Source: Calliopsis andreniformis
Taxonomy: Eukaryota; Arthropoda; Insecta; Hymenoptera; Andrenidae
Length of the DNA stretch: 64,000 bases
Direction: 5' to 3'
Assembly: GCF_051401765.1 (NCBI RefSeq)
Contig: NW_027480438.1
Location: forward strand, 4,588,001 to 4,652,000
Position numbers and translations under genes: made by a program. The notes under the pieces are model-generated. The model searched no databases, was not told the DNA's origin, and saw only the letters and a list, made by a program, of their open reading frames with translations. Of the stretch, positions 38,936 through 51,730 are shown piece by piece (position 1 is the stretch's first letter; the number at the start of each line of letters is the position of its first letter).

Positions 38936-40570
38936 CTCAATCCTCAATATTCAAAACACAACCCTCAACCATCAATCCTCAATACTCAATCATCAATCCT
39001 CAATTCTCAATACTCAATAGAATATCCTCAATTCTCATGTTTCAATACTTAATCCACAATACTCAATAATCAAATCTCAATCCTCGATCATCAATTCTCA
39101 ACGCTCAATCCTCAACACTCAGTCCTCTCTCTTCAATCTTCCATCCTCAATCCTCTATCCTCAAGCGTCAATCCTCAATCCTCAATCCTCAACCCTCAAT
39201 CCTCAGCCCTCAAACATCAATGTTCAACCCTCAGTCCTCGTCCTCAATCCACAACACTCAATCCACAATCTTCCATCCTCAATACTCAATCTTCAATCCT
39301 CAATCCTTAATACTCAATCCTCAATCCTCATTCTTCAATCCTCAATACCCAATCCTCAATCCTCAATCCTCAGTCATCAATCCTCAATCTTCAATACTCA
39401 ATCCTCAATCCTCAATCCTCAATCCTCAATCCTCAGTCCTCAATCCACAATCATCAATCCTCAATCTTCAATACTCAATCCTCAATCCTCATTCCTCAAT
39501 CCTCAATCCTCAATCCTCAATCCTCAACCCTCAGCCCTCATCCTCAATCCTCAATTCTGAATCCTCAATCCTCAATCTTCAATCCTCAATACTCAGTCTT
39601 CAATCCTCAACACTCAATCCTCAATCCTCAATACTCAATCTTCAATCCTCAATCCTCAATCCTCAATCCTCAACCCTCAGCCCTCATCCTCAATCCTCAA
39701 TCCTGAATCCTCAATCCTCAATGTTCAGTCCTCAATACTCAGTCTTCAATCATCAATCCTCAATACTCAATACTCAATCCTCAATCCTCAATCCTGAATC
39801 ATCAATCCTCAATCCTCAATCATCAACCTTCATTCCTCAATACTCAACCTTCAATCCTCAATACTCAATCCTCAATATTCAACACACAACCATCAACCAT
39901 CAATTCTGAATACTCAACCATCAATCCTCAATTCTCAATACTCAATAGAATATCCTGAATTCTCATGGTTCAATACTCAATCCACAATATTCAATAATCA
40001 AATCTCGATCCTCAAACATCAATTTTCAACACTCAATCCTCAACACTCAGTCCTCTCACTTCAATCCTCCATATTCAGTCCTCTATCCTCAAGCGTCAAT
40101 CCTCAATCCTCAATCCTCATCCCTCAATCCTCAGACATCAAACCTCAATTCCGAATCCTCAATCCTGAATGCTCAATCCTCATCCCTCAGCCTGCAACAA
40201 TCCGTTGCCAATCCTCATTGCTCAATAGAATATCATCAACTCACAGTTTTCAATACTCAATCCCCAATCTTCAATCTTCAAGTCTCAATCCACAAACATC
40301 AACTCTCATCACTCTACCCTCAACACTCAGTCCTCAATCTTCAATCCTCAATCCTCAATCCTCAAACTCCAATCCTCAATACTCAATCTTCAATCCTCAA
40401 TCCTCAATTCTCAATTCTCAATCCTCAATCCTCAATCCTCAATCCTCAATCCCCAATCCCCAATCCTCAATCATCAGTCCTCAATCCTCAATCCTCAATC
40501 CTCAATCGTCAATCCTCAATCCCCAATCCTCTATCTTCAATCCTCAATCCTCAATCCTCAATCCTCCATC
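38936..40570. repeat. 1,635-bp tandem duplication, copy 2
   Basis: This is the second copy of 37300-38935. The junction is seen at about 38936: after CCTCCATCCTC copy 1 continues into CAATCCTCAATATTC, while copy 2 at about 40570 continues into AAACCTCAATATTCTAC, the domain-1-like continuation seen near 1620 and 4560. Small differences include CATTGCTC at 40218 versus CAATGCTC in copy 1. The A-B composite is at 39944-40335. Confidence 0.88.
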
Positions 40571-43500
40571 CTCAAACCTCAATATTCTACACACAAACCT
40601 CAACCAACAATCCTCAATGCTCAACTATCGATCCTCAGTTTTCAATACTTAATAGAATATACTGAATTCTCAGGATTCTATACTCAATCCACAATACTCA
40701 ATCATCAAATCTCAATCCTCAGTCATCAATCCTCAACACTCAATCCTCAGACATCTGTCCTCATTCTTCAATCCTCAGTCCTCCATCCTGAATCCTCAAT
40801 CCTCGATCTTCAATCCTCAATCCTCAATCTTCAATCCTCAATACTCAATCTTCAATCTTCAATCCTCAAATCCTCAATCCTCAATCCTCAATCCTCAATC
40901 CTCAGTATTCAAAACACAACCCTCAACCATCAATCCTCAATACTCAACCATCAATCCTCAATTCTCAATACTCAATAGAATATCCTGAATTCTCATGTTT
41001 CAATACTCAATCCACAATACTCAAAAATCAAATCTCAATCCTCGAACACCAATTCTCAACGCTCAATCCTCAACACTCAGTCCTCTCTCTTCAATCTTCC
41101 ATCCTCGATCCTCTATCCTCAAGCGTCATTCCTCAATCCTCAATCCTCAACACTCAATCCTCAGCCCTCAAACCTCAATTCCGAATCCACAATCTTCAAT
41201 ACTCAATCCTCAATCCGAAAATCCTCAATCCTCAGTATTCAACACTCAACCCTCAATCATCAATCCTCAATACTCAACCATCAATGCTCAATTCTCAATG
41301 CTCAACAGAATATCCTGAATTCTCAGTTTTCAATACACAATCCCCAATCTTCTATCTTCAAAGCTCAATCCACAAGCATCAATTCTCATCACCCAACCCT
41401 CAGCACTCAGTCATCAATCTTCAATCCTCAATCCTCAATCCTCAATCCTCAATACTCAATCCTCAATACTCAACAGACAACCCTCAACCATCAATCCTCA
41501 ATACTCAACCATCAATACTCAGTCCTCTCTCTTCAATCGTCCATCATCAATCCTCTATCCTCAAGCGTCAATCCTCAATCCTCAATCCTCAAGCCTCAAT
41601 CCTCAGTCCTCAAACCTCAATTCCGAATCCTCAATCCGGAATCCTCAATCTTCATCCCTCAGTCCGCAACAATCAATTGTCAATCCTCAATCCTCAATAG
41701 AATATCCTCAATTCACAGCTTTCAATACTCAATCCCCAACCTTCAATATTCAAATCTCAATCCACAAACATCAATTCTCATCTCTCAACCCTCAACACTC
41801 AGTCCTCAATCTTCAATCCTCAATCCTCAATCGTCAATCCTCAATCCCCAATCCTCTATCATCAATCCTCAATCCGCAATCCTCAATCCTCAATACTCAA
41901 TCCTCAATCTTCAATCCTCAATACTCAATCTTCAATCTTCAATCCTCAATCCTCAACCCTCAATCCTCAATCCGCAATCCTCAATCTTCAATCCTCAATA
42001 CTCAATCTTCAATCCTCAATCCTGTATCCTCAATCCTCAATTCTCAATCCCCAATCAACAATCCTCAATCTTCAATACTCAACCCTCTATCCTCAATCCT
42101 CAATCCTCAATCCTCAATACTCATCCATCAATCCTCAATTCTCAATACTCAATAGAATATTCTGAATTCTCAGGATTCAATACTCAAACGTCAATCCTCA
42201 ACCCTCAGCCCTCATTCTGAATCCTCAATCCTCAATCCTCAATCCTCAATTTTCAATCCTCAATCCTCAACCCTCAGTCCTCATCCTCAATTCTCAATTT
42301 TCAATCATCAATCCTCAATCCTCAACCCTGAATCCTCAATCTTCAGCCCTCAGTCCTCAACAATCAATTGTCAATCCTCAATCCTCAATAGAATATACAC
42401 AATTCACAGTTTTCAATGCTCAATCACCATTCTTCAATCTTCATATCTCAATCCACAAACATCAATTCTCATCACTCAACCCTCAACACTCAGTCCTCAA
42501 TCTTCAATCCACAATCCTCAATCCTCAATCTTCAATCCTGAATACTCAATCTTCAATCCTCAATCCTCAATCCTCAATCCTCAATCCTCAATCCTCAATC
42601 CTCAATCCTCAATCCTCAATCCTCAATCCTCAATATTCAAAACACAACCCTCAACCATCAATCCTCAATACTCAATCATCAATCCTCAATTCTCAATACT
42701 CAATAGAATATCCTCAATTCTCATGTTTCAATACTCAATCCACAATACTCAATAATCAAATCTCAATCCTCGATCATCAATTCTCAACGCTCAATCCTCA
42801 ACACTCAGTCCTCTCTCTTCAATCTTCCATCCTCAATCCTCTATCCTCAAGCGTCAATCCTCAATCCTCAATCCTCAACCCTCAATCCTCAGCCCTCAAA
42901 CATCAATGTTCAACCCTCAGTCCTCGTCCTCAATCCACAACACTCAATCCACAATCTTCAATCCTCAATACTCAATCTTCAATCCTCAATCCTTAATACT
43001 CAATCCTCAATCCTCATTCTTCAATCCTCAAAACCCAATCCTCAATCCTCAATCCTCAGTCATCAATCCTCAATCTTCAATACTCAATCCTCAATCCTCA
43101 ATCCTCAATCCTCAATCCTCAGTCCTCAATCCACAATCATCAATCCTCAATCTTCAATACTCAATCCTCAATCCTCATTCCTCAATCCTCAATCCTCAAT
43201 CCTCAATCCTCAACCCTCAGCCCTCATCCTCAATCCTCAATTCTGAATCCTCAATCCTCAATCTTCAATCCTCAATACTCAGTCTTCAATCCTCAACCCT
43301 CAATCCTCAATCCTCAGTCCTCAATCCACAATCATCAATCCTCAATCTTCAATACTCAATCCTCAATTCTCAATTCTCAATCCTCAATCCTCAATACTCA
43401 ATCTTCAATCCTCAATCCTCAATCCTCAATCCTCAACCCTCAGCCCTATCCCTCAATCCCCAATCCTGAATCCTCAATACTCAATGTTCAATCCTCAATA

Positions 43501-44339
43501 CTCAGTCTTCAATCGTCAATCCTCAATACTCAATCCTCAATCCTCAATCCTGAATCATCAATCCTAAATCCTCAATCATCAACCTTCAATCCTCAATACT
43601 CAATCTTCAATCCTCAATACTCAATCCTCAATACTCAATCCTCAATATTCAACACACAACCATGAACCATCAATTCTAAATACTCAACCATCAATCCTCA
43701 ATTCTCAATACTCAATAGGATATCCTGAATTCTCATGATTCAATACTCAATCCACAATATTCAATAATCAAATCTCGATCCTCAAACATCAATGCTCAAC
43801 ACTCAATCCTCAACACTCAGTCCTCTCACTTCAATCCTCCATCCTCAGTCCTCAATCTTCAATCCTCAATCCTCAATCCTCAAACTCCAATCCTCAATAC
43901 TCAATCTTCAATCCTCAATCCTCAATTCTCAATTCTCAATCCTCAATCCTCAATCCTCAATCGTCAATCCCCAATCCCCAATCCTCAATCATCAGTCCTC
44001 AATCCTCAATCCTCAATCCTCAATCGTCAATCCTCAATCCCCAATCCTCTATCTTCAATCGTCAATCCTCAATCCTCAATCCTCCATCCTCAATCCTCAA
44101 TCTTCAAGCCTCAATACTCAAACTTCAATCCTCAATCCTCAGTCCTCAATCCCCAGTCCTCAATCTTCTATCCTCAATGCCCAATAATCAATCCTCGATG
44201 CTCAGTCCTCAATCCTCAATCTTCAGTCCTCAATCTTCAATCCTCAATCCTCAATCCTCTATCCTCAATCCTGAATCATCAATGCTCAATCCTCAATCCT
44301 CAATCTTCAATCCTCAACACTCAATCTTCAATCATCAAT
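40571..44339. repeat. Domain-2 mosaic segment
   Basis: The first part (to about 40.8 kb) matches the domain-1 hairpin module context of 4.63-4.8 kb. A C chimera is at 41304-41415. The stretch of about 41.3-42.49 kb matches 44.75-45.94 kb with an offset of 3,453. From 42632 the segment switches to a copy of 37311 onward (offset 5,321 near 42906), then of 36.47 kb onward, and from about 43.8 kb to a copy of the 1.2-1.5 kb kind of sequence. No gene is seen. Confidence 0.7.
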
Positions 44340-47300
44340 CCACAATCTTCAATCCTCAATACTCAATCTTCAATCCTCAATCCTTAATACTCAATCCTCA
44401 ATCCTCATTCTTCAATCCTCACTACCCAATCCTCAATCTTCAATCCTCAATCCTCAACCCTCAATCCTCAGTCCTCAAACCTCAATTCTGAATCCTCAAT
44501 CCTGAATCCTCAATCTTCAGCCCTCAGTCCTCAACAATCAATTGTCAATCCTCAATCGTCAATAGAATATACTCAATTCACAGTTTTCAATACTCAATCA
44601 CCATTCTTCAATCTTCAAATCTCAATCCACAAACATCAATTCTCATCACTCAACCCTCAACACTCAGTCCTCAATCTTCAATCCTCAATCCTCAATCCTC
44701 AATCTTCAATCCTCGACACACAATCTTCAATCCTCAATCCTCAAGTCTCAGTCCTGAATACTCAATCCTCAATCGTCAATCCTCAATCCCCAATCCTCAA
44801 TCTTCAATCCCCAATCCTCAATCCTTAGTCCTCAATCCTCAATCTTCAATCCTGAATACTCAATCTTCAATCCTCAATCCTCAATCCTCAATCCTCAATC
44901 CTCAATCCTCAATCCTCAATACTCAACAGACAACCCTCAGCCATCAATCCTCAATACTCAACCATCAATACTCAGTCCTCTCTCTTCAATCTTCCATCAT
45001 CAATCCTCTATCCTCAAGCGTCAATCCTCAATCCTCAATCCTCAAGCCCCATTCCTCAGTCCTCAAACCTCAATTCCGAATCCTCAATCCGGAATCCTCA
45101 ATCTTCATCCCTCAGTCCGCAACAATCAATTGTCAATCTTCAATCCTCAATAGAATATCCTCAATTCTCAGCTTTCAATACTCAATCCCCAACCTTCAAT
45201 ATTCAAATCTCAATCCACAAACATCAATTCTCATCTCTCAACCCTCAACACTCAGTCCTCAATCTTCAATCCTCAATCCTCAATCGTCAATCCCCAATCC
45301 CCAATCCTCTATCATCAATCCTCAATCCGCAACCCTCAATCCTCAATACTCAATCCTCAATCTTCAATCCTCAATACTCAATCTTCAATCTTCAATCCTC
45401 AATCCTCAACCCTCAATCCTCAATCCGCAATCCTCAATCTTCAATCCTCAATACTCAATCTTCAATCCTCAATCCTGAATCCTCAATCCTCAATCCTCAA
45501 TCCCCAATCAACAATCCTCAATCTTCAATACTCAACCCTCTATCCTCAGTCCTCAATCCTCAATCCTCAATACTCAACCATCAATCCTCAATTCTCAATA
45601 CTCAATAGAATATTCTGAATTCTCAGGATTCAATACTCAAACGTCAATCCTCAACCCTCAGCCCTCATTCTGAATCCTCAATCCTCAATCCTCAATCCTC
45701 AATTTTCAATCCTCAATCCTCAACCCTCAGTCCTCATCCTCAATTCTCAATTCTCAATCATCAATCCTCAATCCTCAACCCTGAATCCTCAATCTTCAGC
45801 CCTCAGTCTTCAACAATCAATTGTCAATCCTCAATCCTCAATAGAATATACTCAATTCACAGTTTTCAATACTCAATCACCATTCTTCAATCTTCAAATC
45901 TCAATCCACAAGCATCAATTCTCATCACTCAACCCTCAACACTCAGTCCTCGATCTTCAATCCTCAATCCTCAAACCTCAATCTTCAATCCTCAATACAC
46001 AATCTTCAATCCTCAATCCTCAATTCTCAGTCCTCAATACTCAATCCTCAATCCTCAATACACAATCTTCAATCCTCAATCCTCAATTCTCAGTCCTCAA
46101 TACTCAATCCTCAATCGTCAATCCTCAATCCCCAATCCTCAACCATCAATCCTCAATCCTCAATCCTCAATCCTCAGTCCTCAATATTCAGTCCTCAATA
46201 CTCAATCTTAAATATTCAATCCTCAATCCTCAATCCTCAATCCTCAATATTCAAAACACAACCCTCAACCATCAATCCTCAATACTCAACCATCAATCCT
46301 CAATTCTCAATACTCAATAGAATATCCTGAATTCTCATGTTTCAATACTCAATCCACAATACTCAATAATCAAATCTCAATCCTCGAACATCAATTCTCA
46401 ACGCTCAATCCTCAACACTCAGTCCTCTCTCTTCAATCTTCCATCCTCAATCCTCTATCCTCAAGCGTCAATCCTCAATCCTCAATCCTCAACCCTCAAT
46501 CCTCAGCCCTCAAACCTCAATTCCGAATACACAATCTTCAATACTCAATCCTCAATCCTAAAATCCTCAATCCTCAGTATTCAACACTCAACCCTCAATC
46601 ATCAATCCTCATTACTCAACCATCAATGCTCAATTCTCAATACCCAACAGAATATCCTGAATTCTCTGTTTTCAATACTCAATCCCCAATCTTCAATCTT
46701 CAAAGCTCAATACACAAACATCAATTCTCATCACCCAACCCTCAGCACTCAGTCGTCAATCTTCAATCCTCAATCCTCAATTCTCAGTCCTCAATACTCA
46801 ATCCTCAATCGTCAATCCTCAATCCTCAATATTCAACACACAACCCTCAACCATCAATTCTCAATACTCAACCATCAATCCTCAATCCTCAATATTCAGT
46901 CCTCAATACTCAATCTTCAATCCTCAATCCTCAATCCTCAATCCTCAATCCTCAATCCTCAATCCTCAATCCTCAATATTCAAAACACAACCCTCAACCA
47001 TCAATCCTCAATACTCAACCATCAATCCTCAATTCTCAATACTCAATAGAATATCCTGAATTCTCATGTTTCAATACTCAATCCACAATACTCAATAATC
47101 AAATCTCAATCCTCTATCATCAATTCTCAACGCTCAATCCTCAACACTCAGTCCTCTCTCTTCAATCTTCCATCCTCAATCCTCTATCCTCAAGCGTCAA
47201 TCCTCAATCCTCAATCCTCAACCCTCAATCCTCAGCCCTCAAACCTCAATTCCGTATACACAATCTTCAATACTCAATCCTCAATCCTAAAATCCTCAAT

Positions 47301-47620
47301 CCTCAGTATTCAACACTCAACCCTCAATCATCAATCCTCAATACTCAACCATCAATGCTCAATTCTGAATACCCAACAGAATATCCTGAATTCTCAGTTT
47401 TCAATACTCAATCCCCAATCTTCAACCTTCAAAGCTCAATACACAAACATCAATTCTCATCACCCAACCCTCAGCACTCAGTCGTCAATTTCAATCCTCA
47501 GTCCTCAATTCTCAGTCCTCAATACTCAATCCTCAATCGTCAATCCTCAATCCTCAATCCTCAGACCTCAAACATCAATGTTCAACCCTCAGTCCTCGTC
47601 CTCAATCCACAACACTCAAT
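44340..47620. repeat. 3.3-kb tandem repeat, copy 1
   Basis: Landmarks recur downstream with an offset of 3,281: CAATTG in B at 44539 versus 47820, and CAACAGACAACC at 44924 versus 48205. From 45604 the offset is 3,364, so copy 2 has gained 83 bp between the two positions. The copy contains C chimeras at 46646 and 47375 and an A module at about 47044. Confidence 0.82.
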
Positions 47621-50600
47621 CCACAATCTTCAATCCTCAATACTCAATCGTCAATCCTCAATCCTTAATACTCAATCCTCAATCCTCATTCTTCAATCCT
47701 CACTACCCAATCCTCAATCTTCAATCCTCAATCCCCAACCCTCAATCCTCAGTCCTCAAACCTCAATTCTGAATCCTCAATCCTGAATCCTCAATCTTCA
47801 GCCCTCAGTCCTCAACAATCAATTGTCAATCCTCAATCCTCAATAGAATATACACAATTCACAGTTTTCAATACTCAATCACCATTCTTCAATCTTCAAA
47901 TCTCAATCCACAAACATCAATTCTCATCACTCAACCCTCAACACTCAGTCCTCAATCTTCAATCCTCAATCCTCAATCCTCAATCTTCAATCCTCAACAC
48001 ACAATCTTCAATCCTCAATCCTCAATTCTCAGTCCTGAATACTCAATCCTCAATCGTCAATCCTCAATCCCCAATCCTCAATCTTCAATCCTCAATCCTC
48101 AATCCTTAATCCTCAATCCTCAATCTTCAATCCTGAATACTCAATCTTCAATCGTCAATCCTCAATCCTCAATCCTCAATCCTCAATCCTCAATCCTCAA
48201 TACTCAACAGACAACCCTCAACCATCAATCCTTAATACTCAACCATCAATACTCAGTCCTCTCTCTTCAATCTTCCATCATCAATCCTCTATCCTCAAGC
48301 GTCAATCCTCAATCCTCAATCCTCAAGCCTCAATCCTCAGTCCTCAAACCTCAATTCCGAATCCTCAATCCGGAATCCTCAATCTTCATCCCTCAGTCCG
48401 CAACAATCAATTGTCAATCCTCAATCCTCAATAGAATATCCTCAATTCACAGCTTTCAATACTCAATCCCCAACCTTCAATATTCAAATCTCAATCCACA
48501 AACATCAATTCTCATCTCTCAACCCTCAACACTCAGTCCTCAATCTTCAATCCTCAATCCTCAATCGTCAATCCTCAATCCCCAATCCTCTATCATCAAT
48601 CCTCAATCCGCAATCCTCAATCCTCAATACTCAATCCTCAATCTTCAATCCTCAATACTCAACCTTCAATCTTCAATCCTCAATCCTCAACCCTCAATCC
48701 TCAATCCGCAATCCTCAATCTTCAATCCTCAATACTCAATCTTCAATCCTCAATCCTGAATCCTCAATCCTCAATCCTCAATCCCCAATCAACAATCCTC
48801 AATCTTCAATACTCAACCCTCAATCGTCAATCCTCAATCCCCAATCCTCAATCCTCAATTTTCAATCCTCAATCCTCAACCCTCAGTCCTCATCCTCAAT
48901 TCTCAATTCTCAATCCTCAATCCTCAATCCTCAATACTCAACCATCAATCCTCAATTCTCAATACTCAATAGAATATTCTGAATTCTCAGGATTCAGTAC
49001 TCAAACGTCAATCCTCAGCCCTCAGCCCTCATTCTGAATCCTCAATCCTCAATCCTCAATCCTCAATTTTCAATCCTCAATCCTCAACCCTCAGTCCTCA
49101 TCCTCAATTCTCAATTCTCAATCATCAATCCTCAATGCTCAACCCTGAATCCTCAATCTTCAGCCCTCAGTCCTCAACAATCAATTGTCAATCCTCAATC
49201 CTCAATAGAATATACTCAATTCACAGTTTTCAATACTCAATCACCATTCTTCAATCTTCAAGTCTCAATCCACAAGCATCAATTCTCATCACTCAACCCT
49301 CAACACTCAGTCCTCGATCTTCAATCCTCAATCCTCAAACCTCAATCTTCAATCCTCAATACACAATCTTCAATTCTCAATCCTCAATTCTCAGTCCTCA
49401 ATACTCAATCCTCAATCCTCAATACACAATCTTCAATCCTCAATCCTCAATTCTCAGTCCTCAATACTCAATCCTCAATCGTCAATCCTCAATCCCCAAT
49501 CCTCAACCATCAATCCTCAATCCTCAATCCTCAATCCTCAGTCCTCAATATTCAGTCCTCAATACTCAATCTTAAATCCTCAATCCTCAATCCTCAATCC
49601 TCAATCCTCAATATTCAAAACACAACCCTCAACAATCAATCCTCAATACTCAACCATCAATCCTCAATTCTCAATACTCAATAGTATATCCTGAATTCTC
49701 ATGTTTCAATACTCAATCCACAATACTCAATAATCAAATCTCAATCCTCGAACATCAATTCTCAACGCTCAATCCTCAACACTCAGTCCTCTCTCTTCAA
49801 TCTTCCATCCTCAATCCTCTATCCTCAAGCGTCAATCCTCAATCCTCAATCCTCAACCCTCAATCCTCAGCCCTCAAACCTCAATTCCGAATACACAATC
49901 TTCAATACTCAATCCTCAATCCTAAAATCCTCAATCCTCAGTATTCAACACTCAACCCTCAATCATCAATCCTCAATACTCAACCATCAATGCTCAATTC
50001 TCAATACCCAACAGAATATCCTGAATTCTCAGTTTTCAATACTCAATCCCCAATCTTCAATCTTCAAAGCTCAATACACAAACATCAATTCTCATCACCC
50101 AACCCTGAGCACTCAGTCGTCAATCTTCAATCCTCAATCCTCAATTCTCAGTCCTCAATACTCAATCCTCAATCGTCAATCCTCAATCCTCAATATTCAA
50201 CGCACAACCCTCAACCATCAATTCTCAATACTCAACCATCAATCCTCAATTCTCAATACTCAATAGAATATCCTGAATTCTCATGGTTCAATACTCAATC
50301 CACAATATTCAATAATCAAATCTCAATCCTCAAACATCAATTCTCAACACTCAATCCTCCGCACTCAGTCCTCGCTCTTCAATCCTCCATCCTCAATCCT
50401 CAATCCTCAAGAGTCAACCCTCAATCCTCAATCCTCAAACCTCAATTCTCAGTCATCAAACCTCAATCCCGAATCCTCAAACCTGAATCCTCAATCTTCA
50501 GCCCTCAGTCCTCAACAATCAATTGTCAATCTTCAATCCTCAATAGAATATACTCAATTCACAGTTTTCAATACTCAATCACCATTCTTCAATCTTCAAA

Positions 50601-50984
50601 TCTCAATCCACAAACACCAATTCTCATCACTCAACCCTCAACACTCAGTCCTCAATCTTCAATCCTCAATCCTCAAACCTCAATCTTCAATCCTCAATAC
50701 ACAATCTTCAATCGTCAATCCTCAATTCTCAGTCCTCAATACTCAACCCTCAATCCTCAATACACAATCTGCAATCCTCAATTCTCAATCCTCAACCATC
50801 AATCCTCAATCCTCTATCCTCAATCCTCAATCCTCAATATTCAGTCCTCAATACTCAATCTTCAATCCTCAATCCTCAATCCTCAATCCTCAATCCTCAA
50901 TCCTCAATCCTCAATCCTCAATATTCAAAACACAACCCTCAACCATCAATCCTCAATACTCAACCATCAATCCTCAATTCTAAA
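47621..50984. repeat. 3.3-kb tandem repeat, copy 2
   Basis: This is the second copy of 44340-47620, with offsets of 3,281 and then 3,364. Its right-hand part is also the left arm of the later 2,900-bp duplication, so two duplication rounds overlap here. The C module at 50010-50121 corresponds to the one at 46646-46757. Confidence 0.78.
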
Positions 50985-51730
50985 TACTCAATAGAATATC
51001 CTGAATTCTCAGGATTCAATACTCAAACGTCAGTCTTCAACCCTCAGCCCTCATTCTGAATCCTCAATCCTCAATCCTCAATCCTCAATTTTTAATCCTC
51101 AATCCTCAACCCTCAGTCCTCATCCTCAATTCTCAATTCTCAATCGTCAATCCTCATTCCTCAATCTTCAATCCACAATTCTCAATCCTCAATCCTCAAT
51201 CCTCAATCCTCAATCCTCAATCCTCAATCCTCAATCCTCAATCTTCAATCCTCAATACTCAATCTGCAATCCACAATTCTCAATCCTCAATCCTCAACCC
51301 TCATCCTTCAATCTTCAATACCCAATACTCAATCTTCAATCCTCAATACTCAATCCTCAATTCTCAATCCTCAATCCTCAATCCTCAGACCTCAAACATC
51401 AATGTTCAACCCTCAGTCCTCGTCCTCAATCCACAACACTCAATCCACAATCCTCGATTTTCAATCATCAATATTCAATCTTCAATCCTCAATCCTCAAT
51501 CCTCAATCCTCTATCCTCAATCCTGAATCATCAATACTCAATCCTCAATCCTCAATACTCAATCCTCAATTGAATATCCTGAATTCTCATGTTTCAATAC
51601 TCAATCCACAATACTCAATAATCAAATCTCAATCCTCGAACATCAATTCTCAACGCTCAATCCTCAACACTCAGTCCTCTCTCTTCAATCTTCCATCCTC
51701 AATCCTCTATCCTCAAGTGTCAATCCTCAA
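48831..51730. repeat. 2,900-bp tandem duplication, copy 1
   Basis: The stretch beginning CCAATCCTCAATCCTC at about 48831 starts again at 51731, and everything between recurs in step. Differences I noticed are few: 49341 (CAAACCTC versus CAAAGCTC), 49378 (CAATTCTC versus CAATCCTC), 49635 (CAACAATC versus CAACCATC), 50714 (AATCGTC versus AATCCTC), 51031 (GTCAGTC versus GTCAATC) and about 51496. This implies better than 99.5% identity by eye. Confidence 0.9.
50998..51015. repeat. Perfect hairpin in module A derivative
   Basis: ATCCTGA-ATTC-TCAGGAT has perfect 7-bp complementary arms around a 4-nt loop, within the short A derivative. I located the same 18 bases at 4641, 7930, 53898, 54806, 57213, 58064, 59901, 60536 and 62715. 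Other A forms keep only a 3- or 4-bp stem (for example CTGA-ATTC-TCAG). A near copy at about 14052 has one arm mismatch. In DNA almost free of G on this strand, self-complementarity is otherwise scarce. Confidence 0.85.
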
